Translations under genes and position numbers: made by a program | The notes under the pieces: generated by a model | Told to the model about the DNA's origin: nothing | The model's database searches: none | Seen by the model: the letters and a program-made list of their open reading frames with translations, nothing else | Shown: positions 11,606-23,742 of the stretch, piece by piece | Position numbering within the stretch: position 1 is the first letter of the stretch | Layout: each line of letters begins with the position of its first letter | From: Aplysia californica | Lineage: Eukaryota; Mollusca; Gastropoda; Aplysiida; Aplysiidae | Assembly: GCF_000002075.1 (NCBI RefSeq) | Contig: NW_004797395.1 | Coordinates: forward strand, 48,353 to 112,352 | Length of the DNA: 64,000 nt | Direction of reading: 5' to 3'

Positions 11606-12424
11606 TCAGGCATGGTCCTCCTGAACAGGGCCAACAACCGGGAGTGAGTTGTAGAACTCTTTGTAGTTCTGCGGTAGATTTATCTGTCCAGTGTTACACA
11701 GACTCGTGAGATCTGTCTTCTTGGCGAGTACAATATTAGGTCTCGCCATTCCTTTGATCATCTGCACCTCGCTTGCATCAGTGCCATCTCCGCTTCTCCT
11801 CTTCCGTCTGTTCAAATCAAGACGTTGATAAGATCCATTGAAGCTTGTTTTTATGTGGAGGGAGTTTGGATCAGTAGCCAGAGTTGTAACTTGTTGAATC
11901 TTACTCCACATGATTTTGTCCCCTTCGTCGTCAGTAGTAAGGTTCCTTACTGTTCCTGCCATAGACCATCTCTGGCCCATCTCCTCTCCCCTGTGCTATC
12001 TCTGGCCCATCTCCTGCCTCCCGTCCTTTCTCTGGTCTGTCTCCTCCTTCTGCCACAATTCTGGCCCATCTCCTCTCTTGTGTCTCACCCATGCTTTCTT
12101 TCTCTTCCTTGCTTCACTGGCAGTCTTTCCTTGATCAGCACATGCCACATCTTCCTCGAAATGGTCGTAACAGACCAACATCTGGCATGCCTCATAAGCA
12201 GCCCATACTGCTTCCTTTCAGTGGCGAACGTCACAAATTCCTGGTTCAAAATCAGGGTCGTTATCTGTATCATCAAAGTATTCTTCATTGTCTGAATTTT
12301 CATTTTGCTCATGGAGGACAGGCGGGGGTCTGTTGCTCTTTAGCCTTGCCAAAGGCACATTGTCTTCGTCATCACTGTCGTCACTCGAAGCTCTTTGGAA
12401 GGGATTGGGAATTGGTCCATTTTG
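11606..12424 (-). pseudogene. Eroded coding-like region, acidic, unrecognised
   Basis: On the minus strand an acceptor-like TTTTCTCACCCAG precedes a frame from 12,424 to a stop at 12,218. It encodes an acidic stretch (PFQRASSDDSDDEDNVPLA, EEYFDDTDNDPDFEPG). Coding-like sequence resumes in other frames (LVCYDHFEEDVACADQGKT) and as a 124-codon frame at 11,980-11,606 (LATDPNSLHIKTSFNGSYQR, LPQNYKEFYNSLPVVGP). Between them the unit GGAGATGGGCCAGA repeats several times and has probably expanded inside the frame. Family unknown. An eroded gene or transposon-encoded protein both fit. Confidence 0.35.
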
Positions 12425-12634
12425 CTGGGTGAGAAAAATATAAAAAGGAAAATTTTGCGTCTCATCAAAACTTTTTCTTCACATCTTTTCTCGAAGATGA
12501 ATACTAATGGTCTGTGCTTATAAATAAGCCTACCAAGCCAAGCTTTCAATCTGACATAGGCTACAGAATGAAACTTTGTGTTGAAAGGTTACCATCTAGT
12601 AGGCCCAGGCTAAGTCTTTGGTTGACACTTGGTC

Positions 12635-12712
12635 TCCGTTGAGGAGTGGTCAGAGATTCGTCATTGCAGTGGAGAGAACGGGGTTCGAATCCCATGTTTG
12701 ATCAAGATGTTT
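12635..12712 (+). repeat. tRNA-like SINE remnant
   Basis: GAGGAGTGGTCAGAG resembles an A box and GGGTTCGAATCCC, about 35 bases later, is a strong B box. The arms do not fold as a full tRNA (no matching acceptor stem), so this is a SINE head, not a tRNA gene. Confidence 0.4.
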
Positions 12713-12981
12713 TTTAAGTGCTTGTAGGCCTACAAGTCACTGCATTTCATGTAAAAATGCTCGCCCGCTCAACGTTGCGAACATACCTCGAACTGCAACA
12801 AGCGGTGGATTCTGCCAACTAGGGAGTGCAGAGTCCTCTTTTCTACTAGTAAGTCTTGTTTGTAGAATAATGCCACCAGACCAACAACGCGCTACAAGCG
12901 ACGGTGACACGTCATTTTGGCTCAGCCTTATTCAGCGCAACATGATATCTACCACGGGCTGCACACAACAACAGTAATATG

Positions 12982-13750
12982 CAATGGCGGCGAGTAGTGA
13001 AGGTCTCACGGGCTTGAACCCCCCCCCCTCCCCACCCCAGCTCTATCCCAAAGCAAATGAAAGTTTCTTAATTAATAACGAAATAAGCAGTTGAAACCGT
13101 TGTTGATCGCACGCAATGAACACGGAGTGATCAACTAGGCGGCTGGCTTGTTTATCCTATCACTGTTGTCACCGCTTACAACTACAGTGACCTAACAGCC
13201 AGTCAAATGTCTTTAGGGCTCTCAATGAAACACCCCTTGTAAAAAGGTAGAAGACTTGAAAAAAAAAGAACACTGCACAGAGGGCTCACGCTCTCCTAGC
13301 CCTGACAATGGGGTGAAAGTTTACGACACACTCCCCCCCCCCCAGTGACACAGTTAGATGTTGTCTACTTTCCTCGACTACACTGCCTAATCCAGCTCAT
13401 AGACGGAATATGTTTGAAGTGGTGTTTGTGCATGGTTGTGTTAGTGCCGCTGAGATTTAACAGTTGTTAATCACATCTTGTCATTTTTTAGGCAACTTTT
13501 TCATCAGATGAAAATTAATTAGAGAAATTTGAAGGTGAAACGGCTTCGTCCCCACCATCCAGAAGAATTACTTAGAATAAAGAGATGGAAGACAAAGGTG
13601 ACTCTTTTCGTTTAAATGGTTCTCAAAATGCCGTGGCTCGCCGAGAGTATAGAAAAATTACCACTGTTTTGTTTTTATTGCTTGCTATTTGGTGTAAGAA
13701 GTGGAGGCAACCTAAGCCCCACTCAAATTTTGGTCCACCCACCGCTACTG
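12982..13750. mobile_element. hAT-like element family X, copy 1 (769 bp)
   Basis: Homologous end to end with 30,970-31,796. Ends are CAATGGCGGCGAGTAG and CCACCCACCGCTACTG, slightly decayed forms of that copy's terminal repeats. Flanks GTAATATG and ATAATATG match at 7 of 8 bases and are the likely target duplication. The interior shares CTCACGCTCTCCTAGCCCTG and GACAATGGGGTGAAAGTTTA. No transposase; the short open frames inside are not conserved as protein. Confidence 0.85.
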
Positions 13751-14492
13751 ATAATATGCCATACTGTCCATTCGTACTTTTGTCCTACTACCTTCTCATG
13801 AATTTATCATCAACCCCTGCTAATCAACATGTGTGACTTTTGATTAACGAGAAACATTACCTATTATCAATAACAACATTTGTAAAGAACGTGTTCCCTA
13901 TTCCTTATTCATGTTTTGAGGCAAAACTATTTTTCCATATAGATATCTACTGTTGTATAGACCTACACGTAGATATTTTTGAAAACGTAAACATAAATAA
14001 ATAGCATATTTACGTGCGAATTCAGGGAATGCTCTGTGTGACTTGAATTTTCTGTCTTTACAACTTGGAATCGGAAAACAGGAAGCAGCGAAAATGGCCA
14101 TCTAGATTCTATATCAAAACTCTGGGTACCCCGTTCAATGAACGGACTCAAGTTATTGTGGGACCGCTTGTGAACGGGAGCCTCACTAAAATGAGACTGC
14201 CAAATTGTTGATCGTAAGTTAGCCTAGGCCTAGAACTCTGTGTGGACGAAACAAAGCATTTTGGAAAAATCGGGGAAAGTAGTTTGCGTGGATTTGTAAA
14301 AAGTTAGGTCCTAGTCACATGGATGCTGTGGATGCCTGCAAAGTTTCTAAGGTGTGGGTTAGGTAATAAGGGAGGAGTTTGTGCACAAAGCCTTCCAAGT
14401 CCACTTTTATGTTATATATAATTATAGATAAGCTTTCTTTCAGTGCTAAAAAACGACAGCGCTATAATTTTATTGCGCAGGCCCAAGCAAAG
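13751..14492. other. No gene seen
   Basis: Sequence between the family X element and the palindrome-bearing repeat. No coding, RNA or repeat signal I can support. Confidence 0.4.
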
Positions 14493-14790
14493 ACGTGTCC
14501 GAGTTCGGTGCAATAATCCGATAAGAACGCTTGTCGGAAAATTTTTCGCAGGATTTTAGCGCAAGAAACCGATCCCTTGTCCTAAGAAATGAACGTGTAA
14601 CTTTGTTGCAATAAAACGACAAGGGCTCTTGTCTGTATTTGGTCCAACTTGACACTGAGTCGTTATTTAGCAACTGTTTATCTATGGGTCGTAGAAAGCT
14701 CATCTTTTGACACAATGTGGGCGATTACTCCAGTATAGATAATCGCAAAAAACGACTTTTTGAAAAATGGCGCTTGTCGGGTTCTTGCAC
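14493..14790 (-). repeat. Repeat with CCGACAAG palindromes, copy 2
   Basis: Read on the minus strand it starts GTGCAAGAACCCGACAAGCG. It carries palindromes at 14,518-14,537 (CCGATAAGAACGCTTGTCGG) and about 14,616-14,634, each preceded by GCAATAA. Related to 9,598-9,945. Confidence 0.45.
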
Positions 14791-14910
14791 GCAGACAGTA
14801 ATTTATGTCTAGAAGTACTTGAAGCTGAAGAGGAATTAATCTCATGTATACTGTCTAGCCGATAAAGAGCGACCGACGTCGCCGGTCTTGTCCAGCTAAA
14901 GAACCACTCT

Positions 14911-15420
<510 letters not shown>

Positions 15421-15660
15421 ATGAACAACAACAATAATTATAAAAATACTACTAATAATAATGCATCATCTTCATCTCCATCATCATCATCTTGTATATA
15501 TATATTTTAAAATATTTTTTTATATAACGATAGCAGCAAAAATAATGACAACAACAATGATAGCAACAGCTATAAATTCGGGTACAAAATTGGCTATTTC
15601 GATCGCCACCACTACCAACAACATTAATTATAATAATGATGATAATGATCATAAAGATGA

Positions 15661-15668
15661 TGATGAAA

Positions 15669-15723
<55 letters not shown>

Positions 15724-15840
15724 GACGTCGATGAGGAGGTAGGAGTTGACATTAATAAGGAGGAGGATGGGTACGGAGGTTGAGTGGTAGTAGTAGGAGT
15801 AGTAGTAGTAGAGGAGGAGGAGGAGGAGGAGGATTTTTCA
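15661..15840. repeat. (ACT)n and (GAG/TAG)n arrays
   Basis: A perfect ACT run at about 15,670-15,721 is followed by TAG/GAG-rich sequence to 15,832. It continues the triplet-rich zone that starts at 14,911. Confidence 0.95.
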
Positions 15841-15937
15841 TCAGATTTTATATTCCTGACGAAGACAGAATCAACGAAACGTCGAACAATATGAAATAAC
15901 CTGTCTTAAAGTCTCCAGCTTTTTACTGTGAAAATAT

Positions 15938-15947
15938 GATGATGATG

Positions 15948-16014
<67 letters not shown>

Positions 16015-16053
16015 TAATAATAATAATAATAATAACAACAACAATAACAGGCC

Positions 16054-16116
<63 letters not shown>

Positions 16117-16185
16117 TAAAATACATTAATAACAATAATAAAAATAATGACAATAATTTTAATGATAGTGATGATAGTAATAATT

Positions 16186-16229
<44 letters not shown>
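15938..16229. repeat. (AAT)n triplet array
   Basis: ATAATA repeats with GAT and AAC interruptions over about 290 bp. Ile/Asn frames are artefacts. Confidence 0.97.
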
Positions 16230-16230
<1 letters not shown>

Positions 16231-17335
16231 GGAAAGCTGTGTGGGAACTGGGCCCTCTGTTTCTAATCTCCACTTTGAGAGAACTGGTCTCTGAAAGCAG
16301 AGCAAGGAGATTAAAAGTAAACTCCTTGAAGCAGAGGCGTTTGCTTGACTATGCCATGTTGTCAGGGTTTTCAGATCGGGTCATTTCAGTGGGTTAAAAA
16401 AACAACAAAAACAACTAAAGTTTTTTAAAATTAGAACAAAAACCAACCGAAAACTTTATATCTCTTGCATTGGAACACGACATCTATCTTTACAGTGACA
16501 TCAGAGTCTTGTTCTTGATGAAGGCACGCTATGTGTTTAGTTTTTGGCATAGACTATAAACTCTTCTTTACCTGGCAAGTTTGTGTTCAATGGTTCAACC
16601 AGTCAGTCTTGAGTCTAGGCCACATAATTCTACACTTAGTCTAGGCTACCAGATTGTTGTGTCCAACCTGAAACTCATTTCGTAATTCAACAAGTGGTGA
16701 TACTCAGCTGTAGATCTACTGTCTTGTTGACAACACTAAACATCGGACTCGAGCACACTGACACAACCTTTGCTTCTGAAGTTGCAACGGATAGTACTGG
16801 AGTTTTGCTGGCTTTTGACTCTGAAAGTAGGTTGTTTCATCTTACATCATCATCATCAGTACTTCTAAAAAGTTGGTCTATAGATCTAGACTCTAGATTC
16901 TAGGTCTCTAGGTAAATTTTTACTTTCACTCCCTCACACAGATGCACTGTTTCAGGGGTCAAACTGCTGTACTGTTTGCTGCAGATAACACATAAAGCCA
17001 CTAAAACTGTCGCAAATCAATTATTTTCAAGACAATTTCAAATCTAACTGTAAAATATCAAATTATGGGTGTAAAAACAGTAACCCCCCTGATTTTCTTT
17101 TACCCCAGTGGGGCAGGCCCCCCCCCCTGGAACCCCCCCCCGATTGGTCCAAAGCATATCTATCTCGGTTAAAAACAATCAAATATTTCAAAAACCATTA
17201 ATTATAATTTGCGACGGAAATGAAGTTGATATTCGTGCTCAGCGCATCAATGTTTAGTAGAAAATAGACAACTGGTAGTTGAGTGTGAGACGGAAGGGAA
17301 AGTAAAAAAATACCGGTCTATATTCTAGATTAGTA
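16230..17335. other. No gene seen
   Basis: Unremarkable sequence with C-rich tracts near 17,121-17,142. A short open frame (16,694-16,903) has no supporting feature. Confidence 0.4.
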
Positions 17336-17580
17336 TTACACTAGATCTAGATCTAGATTCTAGATCTAGATCTAGAGACTAGAGAAGAGATCTCTACGAC
17401 TAGATCTAGATCTAGATCTAGGCCTAATTTAGAAAGAAGCCTGGCCTAGGGCAGGCCTAGCCTAGATCTAGATAGATCTAGAGTATAGATCTAGATCTAC
17501 CTTTAGTTTTAGAGGGTTAGGTTAGATCTAAGGCAAGTTTAGGTTTAGGTTAGATCCAGTGTTAGGCCTAGATCTAGAGT
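17336..17580. repeat. (AGATCT)n hexanucleotide array
   Basis: Imperfect TAGATC/AGATCT repeats, interspersed with GGCCTAG. The same motif recurs in short runs at 40,758-40,795 and 63,315-63,335. Confidence 0.85.
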
Positions 17581-17965
17581 TGGGGGGGGGGGCGGTGTCT
17601 AATAATTTAACGAATAGTATACAACAGACTCGGTAACCGGGAACAAAGTCACGAAGTATACAGATCCGGTAGTGGTAGGGGGAACTCTTTTTGTGATTTC
17701 AGCGCCTAGACCCGGTAGTGTGTGTGTGTGTATGTGTGAGAGAGAGAGATGCTAGCAAAATGTATGACATGCCCCAGTTGGCAGGAGGGAACGAGAGAAA
17801 GATAGAGTGGGAAATAGGTGGGGAGAAAGAAAGACAGACAAACAAAGAAAAAGAGAAGGCGAGCAATACACAGAGGAGAGAGAGGTAGAGAAATGGGCTA
17901 TTCTCACCCGCCCGGAAGTTCTCGCAAGATCAACTCCTCCCCTCTTCTCTCTCTCTCTGTCTCTT

Positions 17966-18066
17966 NNNNNNNNNNNNNNNNNNNNNNNNNNNNNNNNNNN
18001 NNNNNNNNNNNNNNNNNNNNNNNNNNNNNNNNNNNNNNNNNNNNNNNNNNNNNNNNNNNNNNNNNN
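17966..18066. other. Assembly gap (N)
   Basis: A run of N between a CT-rich edge and a (TAC)n array. Both edges are simple repeats, which explains the failed assembly. Confidence 1.
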
Positions 18067-18116
<50 letters not shown>

Positions 18117-18119
<3 letters not shown>

Positions 18120-18901
18120 TGCGTTTGACGCGGCCGCGACCCGCGAATTGCGCCGCGATTTTTGCTTTTTTTTTTTTTTTTAAAGGCTACTTCTTAACAT
18201 AGACGTGTATTTTGATAATTTTAATGTGTCCATGTATAGTTATTTTCACGCGAAGAATAGTAATAAGTACATTACATATTATTTATTATATTGCTGTTTG
18301 TCTTTTATTTTCCCCTCTTTGCTGGTGTGTTAATTTTGGGAGGGTTATTTTTCCAATCTATTTGTGTGTGTGTTTATATATCGTAATGCCATTTAATTTG
18401 ATGTTCCTACATTTTTTTTAATGATTAATAAATTTGTTATGCTAGAGCGTGTCTCCACCAAAACCGAATATTGACACTGGCAGGTCCCTTGTGTGTGAGT
18501 CCATACTTTAGAGGCAATATCCTGTACTTTTTCTAGAATTAAACATGTTTAGTGTTAAAACAGCCAATCTTCGGATAGGTGGACACACGCCCTTATTTGT
18601 TACTTTTTGGCGTTGTTTGTGTGCTGTTTTAATCTTTATTTTATTCTGTTTTGAAACCTTTATTTTTCACGTTTTTACACTCTGTGTGGCTACAAATAAT
18701 ATTCTGGATACTTAAAACAGCACAAGAAATTATGGTGCTTTAGATCGAGATTAATGTTAGGCTACCTCTACCAATATATTACGTTACTCACAGCTAGCTG
18801 AAAGCTTGAAAATTAATGGCAACTTTTTGGGCAACTTTTGCCATTTTTGTGGCCACTTTTGGCAACTTTTGGGGGGGAAAATGGCAACAAACGCAGATGC
18901 T
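18117..18901 (+). mobile_element. Inverted-repeat element family W, copy 1
   Basis: The left tip, TATGCGTTTGACGCGGCCGC, and right tip, CAAACGCAGATGCTA, are inverted relatives. The interior 18,425-18,895 matches 45,250-45,750 in reverse orientation (GCTAGAGCGTGTCTC, CAGGTCCCTTGTGTGTGA, ATATCCTGTACTTTTTCT, GGCAACTTTTGCCATTTTT). The left end follows a (TAC)n array next to the gap. Superfamily not assigned. Confidence 0.6.
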
Positions 18902-19049
18902 ACCTAAATAAAAACATAAATAAATAGCATTTAAACTGCGCATTTCCATTTTCTAAAAAAAATGCTCAGGGCGCTTTTATTCGAAAAGGCATAAAATCTT
19001 AAAATTTAATCGACATGCGTGTACCATAAAACAGTATTAGACTATATAA

Positions 19050-20640
19050 TAATAATAATGGATTGCATTTATATGGCGCATAACCACTTATGCAATGCTC
19101 TATGCGCTTAACATGATACATATTATGGAGTTACAAATCAATTGTAAAGGTACATAGTGTTACATACTCGTTCACACACGTATTCACGCTCGCACGCACC
19201 ACAAACACATACATACACACATACACACACATACGTACATATGCACATACGCACAAACTCACAACGATCTACAGCTTGGATGGATTCTGTCTAATCGAAA
19301 TATGATGAAAATAGAAATGCTTTTAGTTTCTTTATAAAAATGTCTACATTTTCTGCTTCTCTGATAGTTTTTGGAAGCCTATTCCAAACAAGTGGGGCAA
19401 AATATGAAAAAGAGCGTTGGCCATATGATTTGTAATTTATTTTAGGCTTAACAAGGGTTGTTTTGTCACTTGATGACCTGAGCGCTCTAGGAGGCACATA
19501 GGGTGTTAAAAACTGTTTTAGATAGTCCGGTGATAAATCATTTAAGCACAGTAGTCTCCGCCTAAACGCACGGTGCTCGGGAGGGCTCCTTGGCGTGTGT
19601 TTATACGGAGCGTGCGTTTAGATGAACCTTTGCAAGAGGGGAGGAAGGGACGCAGTCATATCAATTCCTTATTACTCTAGTGACCTCCCTTGGAGGGAGG
19701 GGGTCATTTTGGCAGATAATGTGACGACACGTGACTGTTTTGTGAAGGATTCCCCGACAGGGGTTAAGAGTACAAAGGCGTTGAATGGTGTGGGGGGGGG
19801 GGGCAAACTCAATGTAATGAATTTGCACTATAAACGTCGGGAACAGATAGCCTACGAGGTTTCTGTTGGTGATAGTCATAGAGACGACGGACCAGCCACG
19901 TGGCTTTCCAAGCGACCGTCCCCGACCGTAAATTCATGCAGGATCATCCTCGAGAAACATGTTCTCTTGTGATTCGTTGAACAAGTCCGTTATAAGTTCT
20001 TCGAGCGCAGCTTATTAGGCTTACTTGGCTACTCTTTAATCCTATAGAGGCCTGTCTAGTGTTTTACGGCATGTACACATGTCGCGCATCAGGCTTAGAT
20101 CTAACTAAACATTACACGCAGTCACTCAAAACTCAAACACCAGTCAGAAGCCTTCTCTCAAAGATACATTTCCAGTGACCAACCAAAAAAAATGTCAGCC
20201 CCCCCCCCCCCCCCCCCCCCCCAACACACACACATTTAACCGACCAGCCCGAGACCGAGGCCTATGCGTCAGTGGAAAGTAGGGTGTGTAAACGCTGTCA
20301 ATCACCCTCTTTGTACGGTGAGGCGCACTCTCACCAGATATCCGATTTTCTAGTAAATTCTAGGCTTGTCTTATGCAGGCTGTGCGGGTTGTCGTGAAAA
20401 TTTCCCCTTGCCAAGCTTAACTTGTCGGCGTGTTTCGCAGATCGGAGCGTGCGTTTAGAGGGAGTGACCGTGCGTTTGTACGTCTAAATTATATAGTAAA
20501 AAACCCGTCAGATGACGAAAGCGTGCGTTTGAGCAGAGCGTGCTTTTGTGTGGCATGCGTTTAGGCGGAGACTACTGCACTTGTAGCAAGTTAAACAGAT
20601 TTTATGGGTATGCCAGACTGTGAGACTGAAGAAATAGCGT
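19050..20640 (-). mobile_element. CR1/L2-type LINE 3' end, interrupted
   Basis: On the minus strand the frame reads KICLTCYK (near 20,600), is interrupted by the element 19,549-20,577, then continues CLNDLSPDYLKQFLTPYVPP and SYGQRSFSYFAPLVWNRLPK to a stop at 19,291. This is the standard C-terminus of CR1/L2-like LINE polymerases. The 3' region is CA/GT-rich and ends in a hairpin-like tail AAGCGCATAGAGC…ATATAAATGCAATCCATTATTATT (19,050-19,110). The 5' part is lost near the (GA)n array. Confidence 0.78.
19549..20577. mobile_element. Inverted-repeat DNA element, 1,029 bp
   Basis: Perfect terminal inverted repeats of at least 21 bp start CAGTAGTCTCCGCCTAAACG. Several GCGTGCGTTT motifs lie just inside both ends, in the arrangement of subterminal transposase-binding sites. 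No transposase inside. The insertion splits the LINE frame. Removing it together with one copy of a 2-bp CA repeat brings the LINE codons back into register, so the target duplication is 2 bp. Superfamily unassigned. Confidence 0.85.
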
Positions 20641-20645
20641 GTGAG

Positions 20646-20649
<4 letters not shown>

Positions 20650-20730
<81 letters not shown>
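20650..20730. repeat. (GA)n microsatellite
   Basis: About 40 perfect GA units followed by a short G tract. Confidence 0.97.
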
Positions 20731-20736
<6 letters not shown>

Positions 20737-20869
20737 AGTCAGGTTGTTAGTGTTTTAGCGCTCGCAGTATGTTTTGACATTTTGTTTTGGAGTTTTAGGA
20801 TTAAGTTTATCAGAGGCTGATCTAAGGGCTCTACTCTAAGTGGATGATATAATTCCAGGAATTTTTAAA

Positions 20870-20871
20870 GA

Positions 20872-20913
<42 letters not shown>

Positions 20914-20922
20914 TGTTACTAT

Positions 20923-20978
<56 letters not shown>
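20870..20978. repeat. (ACT)n array, left of SINE
   Basis: ACT units with a few changes. The same array resumes at 21,329-21,379 on the other side of the SINE. Confidence 0.95.
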
Positions 20979-21327
20979 TAATGATAATATTAATAAAGTA
21001 GCATCTGTGCAGTACAAAACCTCGCTCTATAACAAGCTCTGTGCGCTTTACACTATGTTATTACCTCAGTGGACCATAGAACGCTCAGAAACATTCTCAG
21101 CTTCCCGGTAAGGATACAGTGCATGCAGCTAATTAAGCGCTCAAACACTAAAAAAAACTGACAAGATCTTTCACAGGCCGGGTACCCATTCCCACCTGGG
21201 TGAAATGAGGAAAATTTGTGTTAAGTGCCTTTCCCAAGGACACAACATCGGGTCCCTCACGGGATTCGAACCCACGACCTTACGGTATCGAGTCTAAGAG
21301 CCTAACTACGAAGCCACCGACGCCACG

Positions 21328-21330
<3 letters not shown>
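20979..21330 (-). mobile_element. tRNA-derived SINE, family B, near full length
   Basis: Read on the minus strand it starts at the tRNA-like head: GGTGGCTTCGTAGTTAGG as A-box region and GTGGGTTCGAATCCC as B box. Next come GTCCTTGGGAAAGGCACTTA and a body shared with 8,070-8,255. It ends with GTAAAGCGCACAGAGC and ATTAATATTATC. It is flanked on both sides by (ACT)n, so it inserted into, or seeded, that array. Confidence 0.8.
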
Positions 21331-21380
<50 letters not shown>

Positions 21381-21564
21381 TTGCTGCTATGCGATGTGAC
21401 TTTTAGCCAATTGCCTTTAAAGTGATAGGAATAAGGCTCTTCCCACACCTGAGGAATTCTGAGATTATATGGAAATTAGAACACAGATATGAAGTTTGGA
21501 ACTTTTTTTTTCTTCCTTTAATGGAATAGTTTTTATGCCCACATTCCTTGTCAGGGCCAACCTG

Positions 21565-22091
21565 TTTTTTGTTTTTTGTAAAGTGTTTTACGGCGCTCGC
21601 AACTGCATAAGGTCATATGAGCGCGCGGGAAACACCTAGTATTTTTTCAGTTGGTAAGAAATTTTGAATTTTGCCCGGGTGGCGGCCGAAGCCTACTCTT
21701 ATCGATTTGAGACCACCAAGGGATCTTTAACATGCGCAACTTCCACACGGGCCCTCCGAGATTTTTTGCCCTTGTCCGAGAAGGCTAGGTGTAGATCTCT
21801 CCTACCAGAAGATCAGGGGTGTGGCTGAAAGACAGAAGTAAGAAGAAGCGAAGGAGTAGCAGTAGAAAGGCTGAAGAAAGAATCAGGAGCCCAGAGGAGC
21901 GGGCAAAGGAGGTGAGGGGGTGGTGGCAGAAAGAGGAGACGAAAGCAGACGACAGAACATTGCTAGAGAGCAGGAAATGAGGTGAAAGGAGACAATTTTA
22001 GAGAAGAAAATTTTTCGGTCGCTCCCCGGATTCGAACCCGGGACCTTTGAATGAGAGGCCAACACCTTAACCTCTAGGCCACGAGAGCCCC
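21565..22091 (-). mobile_element. tRNA-derived SINE, family A, full length
   Basis: 527 bp. The head (from 22,091 on the minus strand) reads GGGGGCTCTCGTGGCCTAGA (A box) and GGTCCCGGGTTCGAATCC (B box). The body has CTTTCAGCCACACCCCTGAT and AAAGATCCCTTGGTGG. The tail has GCAGTTGCGAGCGCCGTAAA. A perfect 13-bp duplication, CAGGGCCAACCTG, flanks it (21,552-21,564 and 22,092-22,104). Confidence 0.92.
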
Positions 22092-22104
22092 CAGGGCCAA
22101 CCTG

Positions 22105-22235
22105 GGCTGAGAGAGGAAAATATCCGAGGAGAAAGACCGAGATACTTGATAATATTCTTCCCACACAGGAATCGAACTTGGGTTTCCTGCGTGCGACGGC
22201 GAAACGCCGAACCGCTACACCACAGACGCTGGCAA
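22105..22235 (-). repeat. tRNA-like SINE head, second type
   Basis: On the minus strand GTGGTGTAGCGGTTCGG is an A box and AAGTTCGATTCCTG a B box. The acceptor arms do not pair, so it is not a working tRNA. The family A SINE at 21,565 inserted into or beside its body. Confidence 0.5.
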
Positions 22236-23335
22236 GTTTGGTTAGGGAGGCTGGAGGTTAGGATAATGAATAGATGCACTGTACCAAACAAGAGGTGCAA
22301 TCTATGGTTTTAAAAATGGTAAAACGGTATAGGTTTAACGCCTCTATCAACACTATGAATCTATCTAAGGGTGGAATTGTATTCCTGAATATGGCATATC
22401 GTCTAGTGTGAATGGGGGATAATAATCAATTTCGTGTATTTTTTATGGCTTTTAAAAAATTCCTCCCTTTATTTTTTACCCTCTGTCTACAAAATGATTA
22501 ATTTTGTCTTGGTAGGACAAAAAAATGGACAAATCACAATGTCCTCTTTTAACACTCTCATACTCATTGTAGATTTTTCTTTCTGTTGGTCCTCTGCTAT
22601 TCACTCCGATTTGAAGACTCCTCGAAAAGCCAGATAAGTCACTTTCTAAAAATAATATGAGTCTTTCCCACTTTTGTGATCTGTAAAAATCGAATATCTC
22701 TTCCGCAAATGACCCCCACGGATAACACAGCTAAACCATGTGCTAAGTAAGGTGAAAGAAAATGTTATACTCACTACGATTTACAGACTTCCTGACTTTG
22801 AATTTTCATTTTCTCAGCTTTTAAAAAATGAAGTCTTCATTTGCTTTCATTATGAGCACCCCCTATCCCCTATTTCATTAATACCCACCTCTCCATTTTG
22901 CACACATCCAATCATGGCAGGAAACGTCTTCAGGCTCAGGGAAGCCAATAGAAAAAAGGTGGCTATCTTCAGTTCTTTGAACGGAAGAAATCAACGTTTC
23001 TGGACAAAAAGATACAATTCCAAGGCCAAATACTTTTGCAACCTCGAAGCTAAAGACTCTTTGTAGCATTACTAACAAATTTCAGCCTGAAAACAAAAAA
23101 CGAGGAAATAGTATGTGCAGAAAAGAATGATCAAGTTAGAGCGTCTTACTTGGAAGTCAAGACCACGGAACGAAGACAAGTCAGCAATCCACTTTTGTTA
23201 CTCTCTGCAACCGGCATTTTCTTGCATAGGCCACATGTATCATCACAAACAAAATAAACAATAAACCGGTGTCATTATTAAAATTCTCCTGTTTATCGAG
23301 AATGCCTGCAGCATGATCATTTTTCAACTAATTGG

Positions 23336-23336
<1 letters not shown>
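22236..23336. other. No gene seen
   Basis: AT-rich. A plus-strand open frame at 22,740-23,066 has no homology or splice context I can support. Confidence 0.4.

Positions 23337-23429
<93 letters not shown>
23337..23429. repeat. (GA)n microsatellite
   Basis: About 45 near-perfect GA units. Confidence 0.97.
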
Positions 23430-23432
<3 letters not shown>

Positions 23433-23742
23433 ATGTTGCCCTTGGAAATAAGACATACAATAAACCTCTTGATGTGCTTTCATTTGCTTAAAGATAGACA
23501 GTTGTTCAAACTACTTGAGTTGAGAACGCAAAACAAATTAAGTTTCGTTTTTGCTGACAAGAGTAAGTACTCGTCTCAAGGAACAAGGTGACAAGAGGCG
23601 GACAATTTCTGTTCAAGTTGCCCTCCTATGTTAGTACTCACCGGTCTTTCGCAATAAGGAAGACTAGAAAAAAAAATAGAAAAAAAGAAAGAAAAAGTTT
23701 TAATCTTCGTTTACGTTCTCAGTCGAAATATGAAATGTAAGA

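Noticed and set aside
12635-12712. Possible tRNA-Ser/Leu
   Set aside because: A strong B box but no acceptor stem or clear anticodon arm. Listed only as a SINE-like remnant.
22135-22232. tRNA-like segment with good A and B boxes
   Set aside because: The acceptor arms do not pair and the sequence continues into a SINE-like body. Not a functional tRNA gene.
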